Source: CAZWAP01 sp964632005
GTDB taxonomy: Bacteria > Planctomycetota > Phycisphaerae > Sedimentisphaerales > Anaerobacaceae
Direction: 5' to 3'
Length of the DNA stretch: 60,175 bases
NCBI GenBank assembly: GCA_964632005.1
Contig: CAZWAP010000012.1
Location: forward strand, 1-60,175
This document shows positions 24,904 to 34,462 of the stretch, in pieces. Position numbers and translations under genes: made by a program. Positions within the stretch are counted from its first letter, which is position 1, and the number at the start of each line of letters is the position of its first letter. The notes under the pieces were generated by a model. The model ran no database searches. It was not told the DNA's origin and saw only the letters and a list, made by a program, of their open reading frames with translations.

Positions 24904-27900
24904 ATGGCGCAGAGACGACCTGGATTGTCTGGGATGCTTGTCCTTGTGGGGCTGGGCTTGATTTGCACGTCGGCAGTGGGGGGGGACTGGCCGACCTATC
25001 GGGCTGACAATGCTCGCAGCGGTTACACAACCGAATCGCTTGCGACGAGCCTGGATGTATGTTGGATATACAGGCCTTTATCTGCGCCCGAGCCTGCGTG
25101 GTCGGGGCCGGCCAAGCGTCCGCGAGAAGGGTTTCTCCTACGCCACAGGGTGGACTTCGATAGCGCTTTCCAGGTTGCGGTTGCCGGCGGGCTTGTCTAT
25201 TTCGGGTCTTCCTCGGACGGCAAGGTCTATGCGCTCGACGCGGCCACGGGGCGGGAGGTATGGTCGTTTATTACGGGCGGGCCGGTGCGCCTGGCCCCGG
25301 CGTTTTGCGAGGGGCGCGTGTATTTCGGTTCGGATGACGGGTATGCCTATTGCCTCCGGGCGAAGGATGGGAAGCTTCTCTGGAAGGTCCGCGCGGGCCC
25401 GGGCGACGAGAGGCTTCTTGGAAACGGCAGGATGATCTGTCGCTGGCCGGTGCGTACGGGTGTGCTTGTCGCCGACGGGGTCGCGTACTTTGCTGGTGGG
25501 ATCTTTCCACACGAGGACGTGTACATCTGTGCGGTCCGGGCTGACGACGGAAGTATTGTGTGGAAGAATGGTTGGATCAGCCAGGCCGATGCGTACCGCA
25601 ACGACCTTTCTCCGCAGGGATACCTTCTCTGCGGCGGCCAGCAGCTTTTCATACCGTCGGGCAGGGCCTTGCCGGTCGGCTTTGACCGCAGGACCGGCCG
25701 GATGCTTTTCAGGCGAAGTTACGCCTGGAGGGGGCAGGAGGCTGGTGGACCCATCGGCGGCACCTACGCACTGCTGGCAGACGAACAGATATATACGGGG
25801 ACGCAGAACCACCTGCTGGCCTTGAATCAGAAGACGGGCAAGGTGGGCTTTGGGTGGTTTCCCGGCCGGCGTCTCGCCGTGGTTGGGGATATGGCCTATC
25901 TGGCTACGGGCGAGGAACTTGTGGCGATGAAGCGCCTCAAGTTTGCCGAGGCCAGCAGAAAGCAAAACGCCCTGGAATACAGGATAAGAGGACTTCGGAG
26001 AAGTGTCGGGCGCGCGAGCGGCCAGGAACGCAAGAGGCGGGAGCAACAACTGGATCAGGCAGAAGAGGAACTGGAGAAGCTCAAGGCGCAGCGCATAGAG
26101 CCGGCGTTCAAATGGAGGGTACCAAGTCGGTGCGATGCCGAGCTGATCGTGTGCGAGAATCTGGTATTTGCGGGCGGGCAGGGCATAGTGCAGGGACATG
26201 ACCGCCAGAGGGGCGAGATTGCCTGGGAGGCGAAGGTTGAGGGTAAGGCTCGCGGACTGGCGGTGGCGGATGGGCGGCTGTTCGTCAGCACGGATACCGG
26301 GAATATCTATTGCTTTGGACCCCGGCGGGCAGGCAGGTCCGGCGGCGAAGTAAAGCAGGCTGACCGCCTGGTGAGAAGTCCATATCCGCAAGACGAGCTG
26401 ACGGGGGCCTATCGAGCCGCTGCCGAAGCGATCGTCAGGCACAGCGGGGTCAAGCGAGGCTACTGCCTCATACTGGGGGCCGAGCGCGGACGGCTGGCGT
26501 ACGAGCTGGCCAAGCGGACCGAGCTGATGATAATCGCAGTTGAGCGCGACGCGAAGAAGGTCGCTGCTGCACGAGCCGCGTTGGATGCCGCGGGGCTTTA
26601 CGGGCGGCGTGTTACGATCGAGCAGACGGAGCTCTGCGAGCTGCCTTATTCGAACTATTTCGCCAACCTGATCGTCAGTGACACTTTGCTGCTGAGCGGT
26701 GAGGTTCCTGCCGATCCCCGCAAGGTTGCCAGGCATCTCAAGCCTTGTGGCGGGGTGGTCTGTCTGGGTGTGCCTGGGGGGCTGTCCGGCTCGGCCGCCG
26801 ACGTATCTGCCGATAAGCTCAGCGGATGGATAGGCCGGATGCGACTTGGAGAATGCCATATCAGGCGAACCGACGGGCTATGGGCCGTGTTGAAGCGTGG
26901 GCCGTTGCCCGGGGCGGGCAAGTGGACGCATCAGTATGCCGAGCCCGGCAACACGGCCTGCAGCGACGACCGGATAGTAGGCGGACCGCTTGGTTTGTTG
27001 TGGTTCGGCGAGCCTGGACCGTCGGTGATGGTCAACCGGCACGACGCAGCGGCTGCACCGCTTGCGCTGAACGGACGTATGTTTGTCCAGGGTGAGAACG
27101 TGGTGATGGCATACGATTCATATAACGGCCTGCTGCTGTGGAAACGGACGATTCCAGGTGCGATGCGGACACGGCTGAAAGGGCGGGAGTGCGGTAACCT
27201 TGCGGTCTGTGAGGACGGGCTCTACGTCGCAGTTGGCCCGAAGTGCCTGCGAGTCGATCCTGAGACGGGCCAAACACTTGCAACCTACAAAGTGCCCGAG
27301 GTATCCGGTACAGCTGCACGGATGTGGGGGTATGTCGGGTATGTTGACGGCATTCTGTACGGCAGCACATTGAAGCAGACGGGTGTTTCTGACTCGGTTT
27401 TCGCTGTGAATGTTGCCGACGGCAAACGGCTGTGGAGTTACACCGGCAGGAACATCGTCAACCTGACCGTCGCTATCGGGGGCGGGCGGATATTCTTCAT
27501 CGACAGTTCGCTTACGCCGCGGCAGCGCGAGGAGATGCTCCGACAGGACAAGTCGCACCTGAAGAAGCTCACAGGCGAGGCGGCAAAAAAGGCCGAGGCT
27601 ATGCAGAAGAAGATCGATGCGCGTCTGGCGGTGGCCCTTGATGCGCGGACCGGCGAGGAACTTTGGGCCAGGGCCGTTGACGTAACCGACTGCAGCGGGG
27701 TGGGCATCGGGGGAGGTGAGCTGACGGCGATGTACCGCGATGGTGTCGTCGTTCTTTGCGGGGCGAATGCCAACGGGCATTACTGGCGGCAATTTTTGGC
27801 CGGCCAGTTTAGACGGCGGAGACTTGTTGCACTGTCGGCGAAGACGGGGGAGGTCCTCTGGGCCAAGGACGCTAACTACCGGCATCGGCCGATCATCGTC

Positions 27901-28866
27901 GAAGACGTAGTTGTGGCGGAGCCGTGGGCATTTGATCTGAAGAGCGGCCGGCAGAAGACGCGGATACACCCGATTACAGGCAAGCCGACGGTCTGGCAGG
28001 TTTTTCGGCCGGGCCACCACTGCGGAGCGGTCTCGGCGTGTCCGCAGATGCTGTTTATGCGATCGGGGTCCACGAGTTACTACGACTTGCGGGAGGACAG
28101 CGGCATTCGTCATTTTGCGGGGCATCGGCTGGGCTGCTGGATAAACGCGATACCCGCTGATGGACTAGCCCTGATGCCGGAGGCCAGCGCGGGCTGTGTA
28201 TGCTTGTTTCCGATCGTCTGCACGGTTGTCCTTGAGCCCCGGCCGGGTCATGAGCGATGGGGGATTTACAGCGCCCGGGGCCCGATTACGCCCGTGGAAC
28301 AGTTGGCGGTGAATTTCGGCGCGCCGGGCGACAGGCGTGACCGTCGGGGGACATTGTGGCTTGCGTATCCCCGGCCGGCGTTGCCGGGGGATCGTGCGGC
28401 AATGGGGCTGTCGCTTCCGGTAAGGGCTGACTTTGCAAAAGGCGGTGGGTTTGACAGTCGTAGCAGCGAGGCGATCGCGCTGAGCGGGACAGATATGCCG
28501 TGGCTTTATGCATCCTGTGCGCGGGGACTCAGACGCTGCGTGATCCCGCTGCTGTCCGCGGATGATGCGCCGCGCAGCTATACGGTAAGGCTGTACTTTG
28601 CGAACTCTGGGGGTGATGGGCGGGGCAAACGTGTTTTCGACGTCAAGCTCCAGGGCAGGGTGGTACGGAGTAAGTTTGATATTGCGGGCGCCGCTGAGGG
28701 GCCGAGCAGGGCTGTTTTCTGCACGATCCCGGAGGTTGTGGTAAAAAGGGACCTGGAGCTGGAGCTGGTTCCAGAGGCCGGTGAATCCTCGTCGATAGAT
28801 GTTGCTCCAGCATTGTATGGGCTGGAGGTGATTCCTGAACGAGAAGTGGTGAGCGGGCCAGGATAG
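24904..28866 (+). CDS. secreted PQQ-like double beta-propeller protein with embedded methyltransferase-like domain
   Basis: The 1320-residue product has a signal peptide (about 1-25) and a first PQQ-like propeller (about 25-470; GKVYALDAATGREVWSF type repeats) interrupted by a Lys/Glu/Gln-rich coiled coil near residues 345-395. A class I methyltransferase-like domain follows (about 500-650; ILGAERGRLAYELAKR in the motif I place, then AVERDAKKVAAARAAL). A second propeller comes next (about 670-1130) and a malectin-like C-terminal domain (about 1136-1320; YTVRLYFANSG, PALYGLEVIP). Similar architectures occur in planctomycetes and their relatives. Motif I lacks the usual DxGxG, so catalysis is doubtful. 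GGAGG before the ATG and the signal peptide fix the start. The next gene is a sulfatase. Confidence 0.88.
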   Translation: MAQRRPGLSGMLVLVGLGLICTSAVGGDWPTYRADNARSGYTTESLATSLDVCWIYRPLSAPEPAWSGPAKRPREGFLLRHRVDFDSAFQVAVAGGLVYFGSSSDGKVYALDAATGREVWSFITGGPVRLAPAFCEGRVYFGSDDGYAYCLRAKDGKLLWKVRAGPGDERLLGNGRMICRWPVRTGVLVADGVAYFAGGIFPHEDVYICAVRADDGSIVWKNGWISQADAYRNDLSPQGYLLCGGQQLFIPSGRALPVGFDRRTGRMLFRRSYAWRGQEAGGPIGGTYALLADEQIYTGTQNHLLALNQKTGKVGFGWFPGRRLAVVGDMAYLATGEELVAMKRLKFAEASRKQNALEYRIRGLRRSVGRASGQERKRREQQLDQAEEELEKLKAQRIEPAFKWRVPSRCDAELIVCENLVFAGGQGIVQGHDRQRGEIAWEAKVEGKARGLAVADGRLFVSTDTGNIYCFGPRRAGRSGGEVKQADRLVRSPYPQDELTGAYRAAAEAIVRHSGVKRGYCLILGAERGRLAYELAKRTELMIIAVERDAKKVAAARAALDAAGLYGRRVTIEQTELCELPYSNYFANLIVSDTLLLSGEVPADPRKVARHLKPCGGVVCLGVPGGLSGSAADVSADKLSGWIGRMRLGECHIRRTDGLWAVLKRGPLPGAGKWTHQYAEPGNTACSDDRIVGGPLGLLWFGEPGPSVMVNRHDAAAAPLALNGRMFVQGENVVMAYDSYNGLLLWKRTIPGAMRTRLKGRECGNLAVCEDGLYVAVGPKCLRVDPETGQTLATYKVPEVSGTAARMWGYVGYVDGILYGSTLKQTGVSDSVFAVNVADGKRLWSYTGRNIVNLTVAIGGGRIFFIDSSLTPRQREEMLRQDKSHLKKLTGEAAKKAEAMQKKIDARLAVALDARTGEELWARAVDVTDCSGVGIGGGELTAMYRDGVVVLCGANANGHYWRQFLAGQFRRRRLVALSAKTGEVLWAKDANYRHRPIIVEDVVVAEPWAFDLKSGRQKTRIHPITGKPTVWQVFRPGHHCGAVSACPQMLFMRSGSTSYYDLREDSGIRHFAGHRLGCWINAIPADGLALMPEASAGCVCLFPIVCTVVLEPRPGHERWGIYSARGPITPVEQLAVNFGAPGDRRDRRGTLWLAYPRPALPGDRAAMGLSLPVRADFAKGGGFDSRSSEAIALSGTDMPWLYASCARGLRRCVIPLLSADDAPRSYTVRLYFANSGGDGRGKRVFDVKLQGRVVRSKFDIAGAAEGPSRAVFCTIPEVVVKRDLELELVPEAGESSSIDVAPALYGLEVIPEREVVSGPG

Positions 28867-28935
28867 TGAAGTTGTCCGGGCCTGACTGCTGGAGAAAAGT
28901 TTGGATGTAAGGACAAGAGGATAGAGAGAAACGAA

Positions 28936-30507
28936 ATGAGCAGGAACAAGATAACACGTCGCAGGTTTTTGAAGAGCGTCGGGCTGGGGGCAGCACTTGC
29001 GGCCTCGGGGTGGTTAGAGGCGCCGGCGGGCGATCGCAAAAGGCGACCGAACGTAGTTTTGATAACGGCGGACGATATGAACTGGGATGCGCCGGGCTGT
29101 TTTGGCGGGCGGACGCCGGATATAACGCCGAACATTGACCGGCTGGCCTCGGCGGGGATGCGGTTCAAGTACGCGCATATTACAATCGCGGTTTGTCAGC
29201 CGAGTCGGTCGGTGTTGATGACCGGCAGGTATCCGCACCGCAACGGAGCCGAGGGTTTCCAGCCTATTCGTCGGGATGTGCCTACGCTACAGGAACGGCT
29301 TCATCAGGCCGGCTACCTCAATGGTATCCTGGGCAAGGTCGAGCATCTGGCTCCAATAGAGAAGTTCAAATGGGATATGGTAAGGGACTTTGAGGAATTG
29401 GGGTGCGGGCGCGATCCAGGACTTTATCATAGCTTTGCAAAGGAGTTTTTCCGCAGAGCGGCGCGCGAGGGGCGTCCTTTTTTCCTGATGGCCAATTCGC
29501 ATGATCCACACCGTCCATTTCACGGGAGCCTGCAGGAGAAGAGGGTGTTCGCCAAGAAGCTCAAAGACATACCTGCGCCTTCACGAGTGTACCTGGAGGA
29601 CGAGGTGGAAGTGCCGGGTTTTTTGCCGGACTTGCCCGACGTTCGCAAGGAGATCGCGCAGTATTACAGCTCCGTTCGGCGGTGCGACGATACGGTCGGT
29701 GCGATTATGCGCGCCCTGCGCGAGTCGGGCCAGGCCGAGAACACGCTGGTGATGTTCCTTTCGGATAACGGTATGGCGTTGCCGTTTTCGAAGACCAACT
29801 GCTACTTGCACAGCACACGCACGCCGTGGATTGTCGTCTGGCCCGGGAAAATCAAGGCCGGGGTAGTTGATGCCCGGCACTTTATTTCCGGCATCGACTT
29901 TATGCCTACGGTACTGGATGCAGCCGGGCTGGATGCGCCCGAGGGGATGGATGGGTTCTCGTTCCTGCCGGTGCTCCTTGGGCGCGAACAGGCCGGGCGT
30001 GACAAGGTCTTTACGCAATTTCACCAGACGTCGGCCAGGCGGAGATACCCGATGCGGACGGTGCAGGACCGTCGTTTCGGGTACATCTTCAACCCGTGGT
30101 CGGACGGCAAACGCGTCTTCAAAAACGGATCGCAGAGCGGGCTGACATTCAAGGCTATGCAGGCTGCTGCCAGGACGGATGCGGACATCGCGGCCCGTGT
30201 CAAATTGTTTCAGTACAGGGTTTTGGAGGAGTTTTACGACTTCGAAAAGGACCCGGACGCCCTGCACAATCTTATCGACGATCCAAGGTATCGCAGTGAG
30301 GTGGAACGACTGCGCAACGAGTTGCTCAGGTGGATGGAGCGGACGGGCGACCCTGCCGTGGTTGCGCTCAAGGGTCGGACGTCCCCTGAGGTGCTAAGGA
30401 AATTTATGGCCGAGCAGGATGCCCGTGCCAAGTTGAAGCGGCCGAACAGAGAGTCCAGCGGGGAGGCGCGGGCAAAACAGGCTGCCAGCAGGAAGGGCGC
30501 ATTGTAA
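28936..30507 (+). CDS. Tat-exported arylsulfatase-family sulfatase
   Basis: The 523-residue enzyme begins with a twin-arginine signal (TRRRFLKSVGLGAALAASG). The sulfatase start RPNVVLITADDMNWD supplies metal-binding Asp residues, and VCQPSRSVLMTGRYP contains the CxPSR motif whose Cys (residue 87) must become formylglycine. Later DNGMALPFSKTN and the C-terminal FYDFEKDPDALHNLI are typical of planctomycete sulfatases. It removes sulfate esters, most likely from sulfated polysaccharides, outside the cytoplasm. The formylglycine-generating enzyme is not in this window. It lies 69 bases after the PQQ gene, with a weak ribosome site, and is probably in the same operon. Confidence 0.95.
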   Translation: MSRNKITRRRFLKSVGLGAALAASGWLEAPAGDRKRRPNVVLITADDMNWDAPGCFGGRTPDITPNIDRLASAGMRFKYAHITIAVCQPSRSVLMTGRYPHRNGAEGFQPIRRDVPTLQERLHQAGYLNGILGKVEHLAPIEKFKWDMVRDFEELGCGRDPGLYHSFAKEFFRRAAREGRPFFLMANSHDPHRPFHGSLQEKRVFAKKLKDIPAPSRVYLEDEVEVPGFLPDLPDVRKEIAQYYSSVRRCDDTVGAIMRALRESGQAENTLVMFLSDNGMALPFSKTNCYLHSTRTPWIVVWPGKIKAGVVDARHFISGIDFMPTVLDAAGLDAPEGMDGFSFLPVLLGREQAGRDKVFTQFHQTSARRRYPMRTVQDRRFGYIFNPWSDGKRVFKNGSQSGLTFKAMQAAARTDADIAARVKLFQYRVLEEFYDFEKDPDALHNLIDDPRYRSEVERLRNELLRWMERTGDPAVVALKGRTSPEVLRKFMAEQDARAKLKRPNRESSGEARAKQAASRKGAL

Positions 30508-30967
30508 GGTTCGGTCGTTCCAGGGCCGGGGTAATCGTCCCAAATTCTGTGGCTGCCTATTTTGGGCTCAAAACCTTGTGGTTCGGTGAGCCTGAAAAGC
30601 ACAATAAGTTGGGCATCGTAAAAATCTCCACAATCGTTGGGACAGTTACAGAAATTCGGACAGTAGATTCCTGGCTTGGCTTAGTATAAAATCTTTACGT
30701 ATCATTTTTGGACCTCCTTGTCGTCTTGCACAGGATAATGTTCCAAAAACGGCTTCCAGCAACGACAAGGGGAGTCTTTTGCGCATCCCGTGCCAAAACG
30801 GGTAATCGCGTGCACGATATGCTTGAGTTTTCGAGACGAATTTGGTATCCTATCAGAAAAGGGGCCAACGGCGTAGCTGAGCAACATATGTAATGCTATA
30901 TGCGAAATCCACGCTCATAGAAGTTTAATAACCGCAGCAATTCTCATACGGAAGGAGTGTGCAGGGG
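30508..30967. other. intergenic stretch with gene remnants before the gingipain-like gene
   Basis: The 460 bases are more AT-rich than the surroundings. They hold an isolated translation start on the minus strand at 30705 (see the small frame there) and several short frames that do not continue. No insertion-sequence ends or tRNA were recognised. It may be the debris of a lost gene. Confidence 0.4.
30646..30705 (-). pseudogene. 19-codon frame with a perfect ribosome site, possible gene-start remnant
   Basis: On the minus strand AAGGAGGTC lies seven bases before an ATG at 30705, as good as any site in the window. The frame gives MIRKDFILSQARNLLSEFL and stops. The plus-one frame goes on for another 34 residues. 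A functional leader peptide or a broken gene are both possible. The DNA around it carries no promoter that I recognise. Confidence 0.3.
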
Positions 30968-33900
30968 ATGAAACTGAGAAACCACCCAAGGATATTGTTA
31001 ACGTTGCTGGCGTTTTTTTGGCCGGTTCTCGCAGCGACGGGGACTGGTATGGCCGGTGATAAGAATGTTTTTCTGGTTCCGGTTCCCGAAGATTCGGTTT
31101 CGTGGTACGAGTTCGCGTATATGGCGGCGATCCCAGCCTCGCAAAAGATCAGTGGCAACAAACCGTCGGTCATTGCGCTGGACGCTTCTGGAGTAATCTC
31201 AGAAGAAATCCAGGATTACCTCGCCCGATATTCGCCCAAAGTCGTATACGTTCTGGGAGACGCTTCGTCGCCGAATCCTGATATTATCGCCGAATCTGCT
31301 GAGCAGATGGCTTACACGCTGGCCGGGATGTTTTGGACGACGGCCGACCGCATCGTGTTGTGCGACGACCAGGACTATGAAAATGCCCTGGTGGCCTCGG
31401 GGTTGGCCGGGCGGTTAGAGGCTCCTTTGTTTTACTTCGACCGCTCCAGCGGGCTGTCCGCTGAAGCGTTGACGGTTATTAGACAGTTGGGTCCGACCTC
31501 GGCACTACTGGTAGGTGATAATTCTACAGTGGTAACACAGTTGAGCGGTGAGAGGGTGTCAACGACGTCATTGGCCGATGCGCACGATTCACTGCAGTGG
31601 ATGGTCGATAACAACCTGCCGGTGGATTACTTTGCTTACGCCAATCCGAATGATCGGTATATGTCCGGTATCATAGTAAAAAAGCAGTCGATAGTGGCAC
31701 CCTTGCTGGCGACGGGGAGGGAAGGAGCGGTTATACCGTTCGGGTTCGAGACTCAATGGAACATTCCTTTTTATCATAGCGGCGAGACAACCACCCGGCC
31801 GAGTGGCGCCCCCAGCGGCGATAAATGGCTGACCGGCAGTATGACACCGGTTGCCAATACGTATGCTTTTGTAATTACGGTTGATAACGAGACCTGGAAA
31901 TATTGCAATATCGACTTTAACAATGACGGCGATTACGGCGACCCCGGGGAGGGACCATTCATTGAAGCGGGCAATGAAGTTGAATTTAACGGCAAGCGGT
32001 TTCAGCTTGTGATGGGGCCGGAAGGATCACACAACGATTTGGGTGATATCAAGCTGAAGTATCCGTGCGTTTCAGACATGGTTGACGAACTAACGAGTTA
32101 TTTCACGGTTATGGCAGGGCTGCCTGAGCATCTGTGTATAGTTGGCCTGTTTGACGTCATACCTTTCGGCACAAATAAGTATTGGGGCGGGGGGACTGAA
32201 TGCAGCGTGAACGACGCCGATATTTCTAACGTCGATGATGACGTATGGCTGGAGTTGGCTACGGGGCGGGTTTTTGGTGAGAATCTGTCATTCGGGACAT
32301 TGCTGGCGGCACGATCACTGACCTATGATGACCTGGTTAGCCCTGAGTGGGCTGACAAGTCTTTGTTGATGGGTGGAGGTTCGCTGCATCAGACCAGGTT
32401 TGTCGGGAAATACCTGGAAAACGTCGGTTTCCAGCCGGCCCATGAAATAGACCGTGAGTTCGGCCATGAGAATCTTCCGTACATGCAGAATCGATCGGTG
32501 ATAGCACATTCGTGGCACTCTACGGAGGTCAGTTGGGGATGGGGGCCGAATTACTTTGACCCGGCTCTGGAGAAGCCCAACCTGGACAATATTTTCCTGG
32601 CGCCGTGTGTTGCCGGCAGCGGTGGTTGTTCGGTGGCCGGGATCGACCTGGACAAATTTAGTTGGGATCGGATAATTGCCCCGAAGTTCCTGCGTCGCGG
32701 CGCCATCGCCTATATTGGGAGCACACGTTCGGCCACAGGGGCATATAACACCCTCAACACCGAATTCTGGAACGCGGTGGCGGCAGGTAAAACGCTGGGG
32801 CAGGCGTGGAAACAGGCCCAGAATACGCAGAGATATCTCAGCAAGATAGGCAAAGGCAACATTGATGATGGGAATATATTCGCCTTTTATGGCGACCCGG
32901 GTCTGCGGATATATCTTCCCTCTGCGCCAATCACCGAGCCGGCGCATCTGGAACAATGCGGCCCGATCCTTACAGCGGTAGCGCCGGTTTACACTGTTGA
33001 TACTTACGACGGTAAATACACATACTACGGACCAGGGACATACTACGGGGGCAATTACATAGCCAGATGGACGACCGACTTGGAGATCACCGGTCTGACG
33101 GAGCTTGTCTCGTGCCCTGGCAGTTTGGGCTGGCCCGGTTCAAACGCCTGGTTCATCGACGAACACTGGGATGGCACGCGAAGCATTTACTGGAAGGTTA
33201 AATTTTTTGAGCAGAAAAACGACTATGAGCCCACGATTACGTATCAACTCGACGAGATTTCCTACAAACTGACGGGCCGCGTCCCGGGCGATCTCAACGA
33301 GGACGGGATAGTTGATCTGGGGGATTTTTCGCAGTTGGCCGAGAAATGGAGGAGTACCGATTGCGAATCGTCTGGCTGGTGTCAGGGGACCGATCTTGAC
33401 GAAAGTGGTCAGGTCGGCCTATCTGACCTGGCCGTCATTACAGGTCACTGGCTGGACGATACGTTTACCAACCAAGCTGGCCCGCCGAGGGTGATTAATC
33501 TGATTGCAAGCAACATTACCACCCATACGGCCACGCTCAATGGCCAGGTGGTGTACAACGGCACTGATGATCCCACAGTTGAGATTTACTGGGGCGCCAG
33601 CGACGGTGGTACAAGTACAACACCCGGTATCTGGGACTACGTGGTCAATCTGGGTACGCAAGGCGTTGGGACATTCCATGCTGACATTTCGGGGCTTGTT
33701 CAGGATACGACCTATTATTTCCGCTGCTATGCGTCGAACTCGTTTGGCGTCGATTGGGCGAACACGACAGCCAAATTCACCACGAAGCCTTTCCCACCCG
33801 TACCTCTGATTGAGGTACAATCCACGGACTGGCATTATCGCAAAGGCACCTCTGAACCACCTTCGGACTGGCGTGAAATTGGTTTTACAGAGGATGAAAC

Positions 33901-34309
33901 CTGGCTGATTGGCCAGACGAGCATCGGCTTTGGCGACGGTGACGACAATACGGTTCTTGATGACATGCAGAACAACTACACTACGGTATATCTACGCCAC
34001 GCTTTCGAGCTTGATTCTGGCAGGGTTTTTCCTGATACTCTGATTTTGCGCGTGTACGTCGATGATGGTTGTATTGTCTGGATCAACGGCCGCGAGGTTT
34101 ATCGGATCCGCGTCTCGGAGGGTGATAAGAGTTATAATGATACCGGGCAGTGGATAGGTAATGCCGAATGGACAGAGTATGTGATAAAGAACACTTCCGA
34201 ATTGCTTACCGCCGGGACAAACATACTGGCAATCCACGTACTTAACACCTCAAAAAAGAGCAGCGACCTGTCAATTGACGCCGAATTATTACGCCCGGCT
34301 ATGGAGTAA
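30968..34309 (+). CDS. secreted gingipain-like (C25-type) protein with dockerin domain
   Basis: The 1113-residue product has a signal peptide (about 1-28) and a C25-like region (to about residue 640). The likely catalytic His is in VIAHSWHSTEVSWG (about residue 514) and the likely Cys in LAPCVAGSGGC (about residue 546). A type I dockerin follows (about 772-838), with two calcium-loop repeats, GDLNEDGIVDLGDFSQLA and DLDESGQVGLSDLAVI. A fibronectin-like domain comes next (about 840-940), then a C-terminal beta domain starting DWHYRKGTSEPP. The C25 call rests on the His/Cys spacing and fold-like context; activity is not proven. GAAGGAG before the ATG sets the start. Codon use is more AT-rich than in neighbours, which hints at a different history. 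Confidence 0.78.
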   Translation: MKLRNHPRILLTLLAFFWPVLAATGTGMAGDKNVFLVPVPEDSVSWYEFAYMAAIPASQKISGNKPSVIALDASGVISEEIQDYLARYSPKVVYVLGDASSPNPDIIAESAEQMAYTLAGMFWTTADRIVLCDDQDYENALVASGLAGRLEAPLFYFDRSSGLSAEALTVIRQLGPTSALLVGDNSTVVTQLSGERVSTTSLADAHDSLQWMVDNNLPVDYFAYANPNDRYMSGIIVKKQSIVAPLLATGREGAVIPFGFETQWNIPFYHSGETTTRPSGAPSGDKWLTGSMTPVANTYAFVITVDNETWKYCNIDFNNDGDYGDPGEGPFIEAGNEVEFNGKRFQLVMGPEGSHNDLGDIKLKYPCVSDMVDELTSYFTVMAGLPEHLCIVGLFDVIPFGTNKYWGGGTECSVNDADISNVDDDVWLELATGRVFGENLSFGTLLAARSLTYDDLVSPEWADKSLLMGGGSLHQTRFVGKYLENVGFQPAHEIDREFGHENLPYMQNRSVIAHSWHSTEVSWGWGPNYFDPALEKPNLDNIFLAPCVAGSGGCSVAGIDLDKFSWDRIIAPKFLRRGAIAYIGSTRSATGAYNTLNTEFWNAVAAGKTLGQAWKQAQNTQRYLSKIGKGNIDDGNIFAFYGDPGLRIYLPSAPITEPAHLEQCGPILTAVAPVYTVDTYDGKYTYYGPGTYYGGNYIARWTTDLEITGLTELVSCPGSLGWPGSNAWFIDEHWDGTRSIYWKVKFFEQKNDYEPTITYQLDEISYKLTGRVPGDLNEDGIVDLGDFSQLAEKWRSTDCESSGWCQGTDLDESGQVGLSDLAVITGHWLDDTFTNQAGPPRVINLIASNITTHTATLNGQVVYNGTDDPTVEIYWGASDGGTSTTPGIWDYVVNLGTQGVGTFHADISGLVQDTTYYFRCYASNSFGVDWANTTAKFTTKPFPPVPLIEVQSTDWHYRKGTSEPPSDWREIGFTEDETWLIGQTSIGFGDGDDNTVLDDMQNNYTTVYLRHAFELDSGRVFPDTLILRVYVDDGCIVWINGREVYRIRVSEGDKSYNDTGQWIGNAEWTEYVIKNTSELLTAGTNILAIHVLNTSKKSSDLSIDAELLRPAME

Positions 34310-34462
34310 TATTTGGAGGGCCACCGGGAGTCAGATGGGTCGAGTGGAACAGTTGCCGCAGGGCCAGAACCGAGTCGGCGGTTTTCCCTCTTGGTGGGGC
34401 CAAGTCGTAGGCGTTGGTTGGCGGGGGGGCATTTGGGCACAGATAAGCGGCCAAGTGGATGG

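Noticed and set aside
25138..26859. 573-codon leftward open frame opposite the PQQ gene
   Set aside because: Antisense of a gene with clear propeller repeats; its text is rich in Pro, Arg and Gly with no domain.
27118..28125. Second long leftward open frame opposite the PQQ gene
   Set aside because: Same reason: a shadow of a well-supported coding strand.
30234..30602. Leftward frame over the end of the sulfatase gene
   Set aside because: It overlaps the coding strand of the sulfatase and has no start signal.
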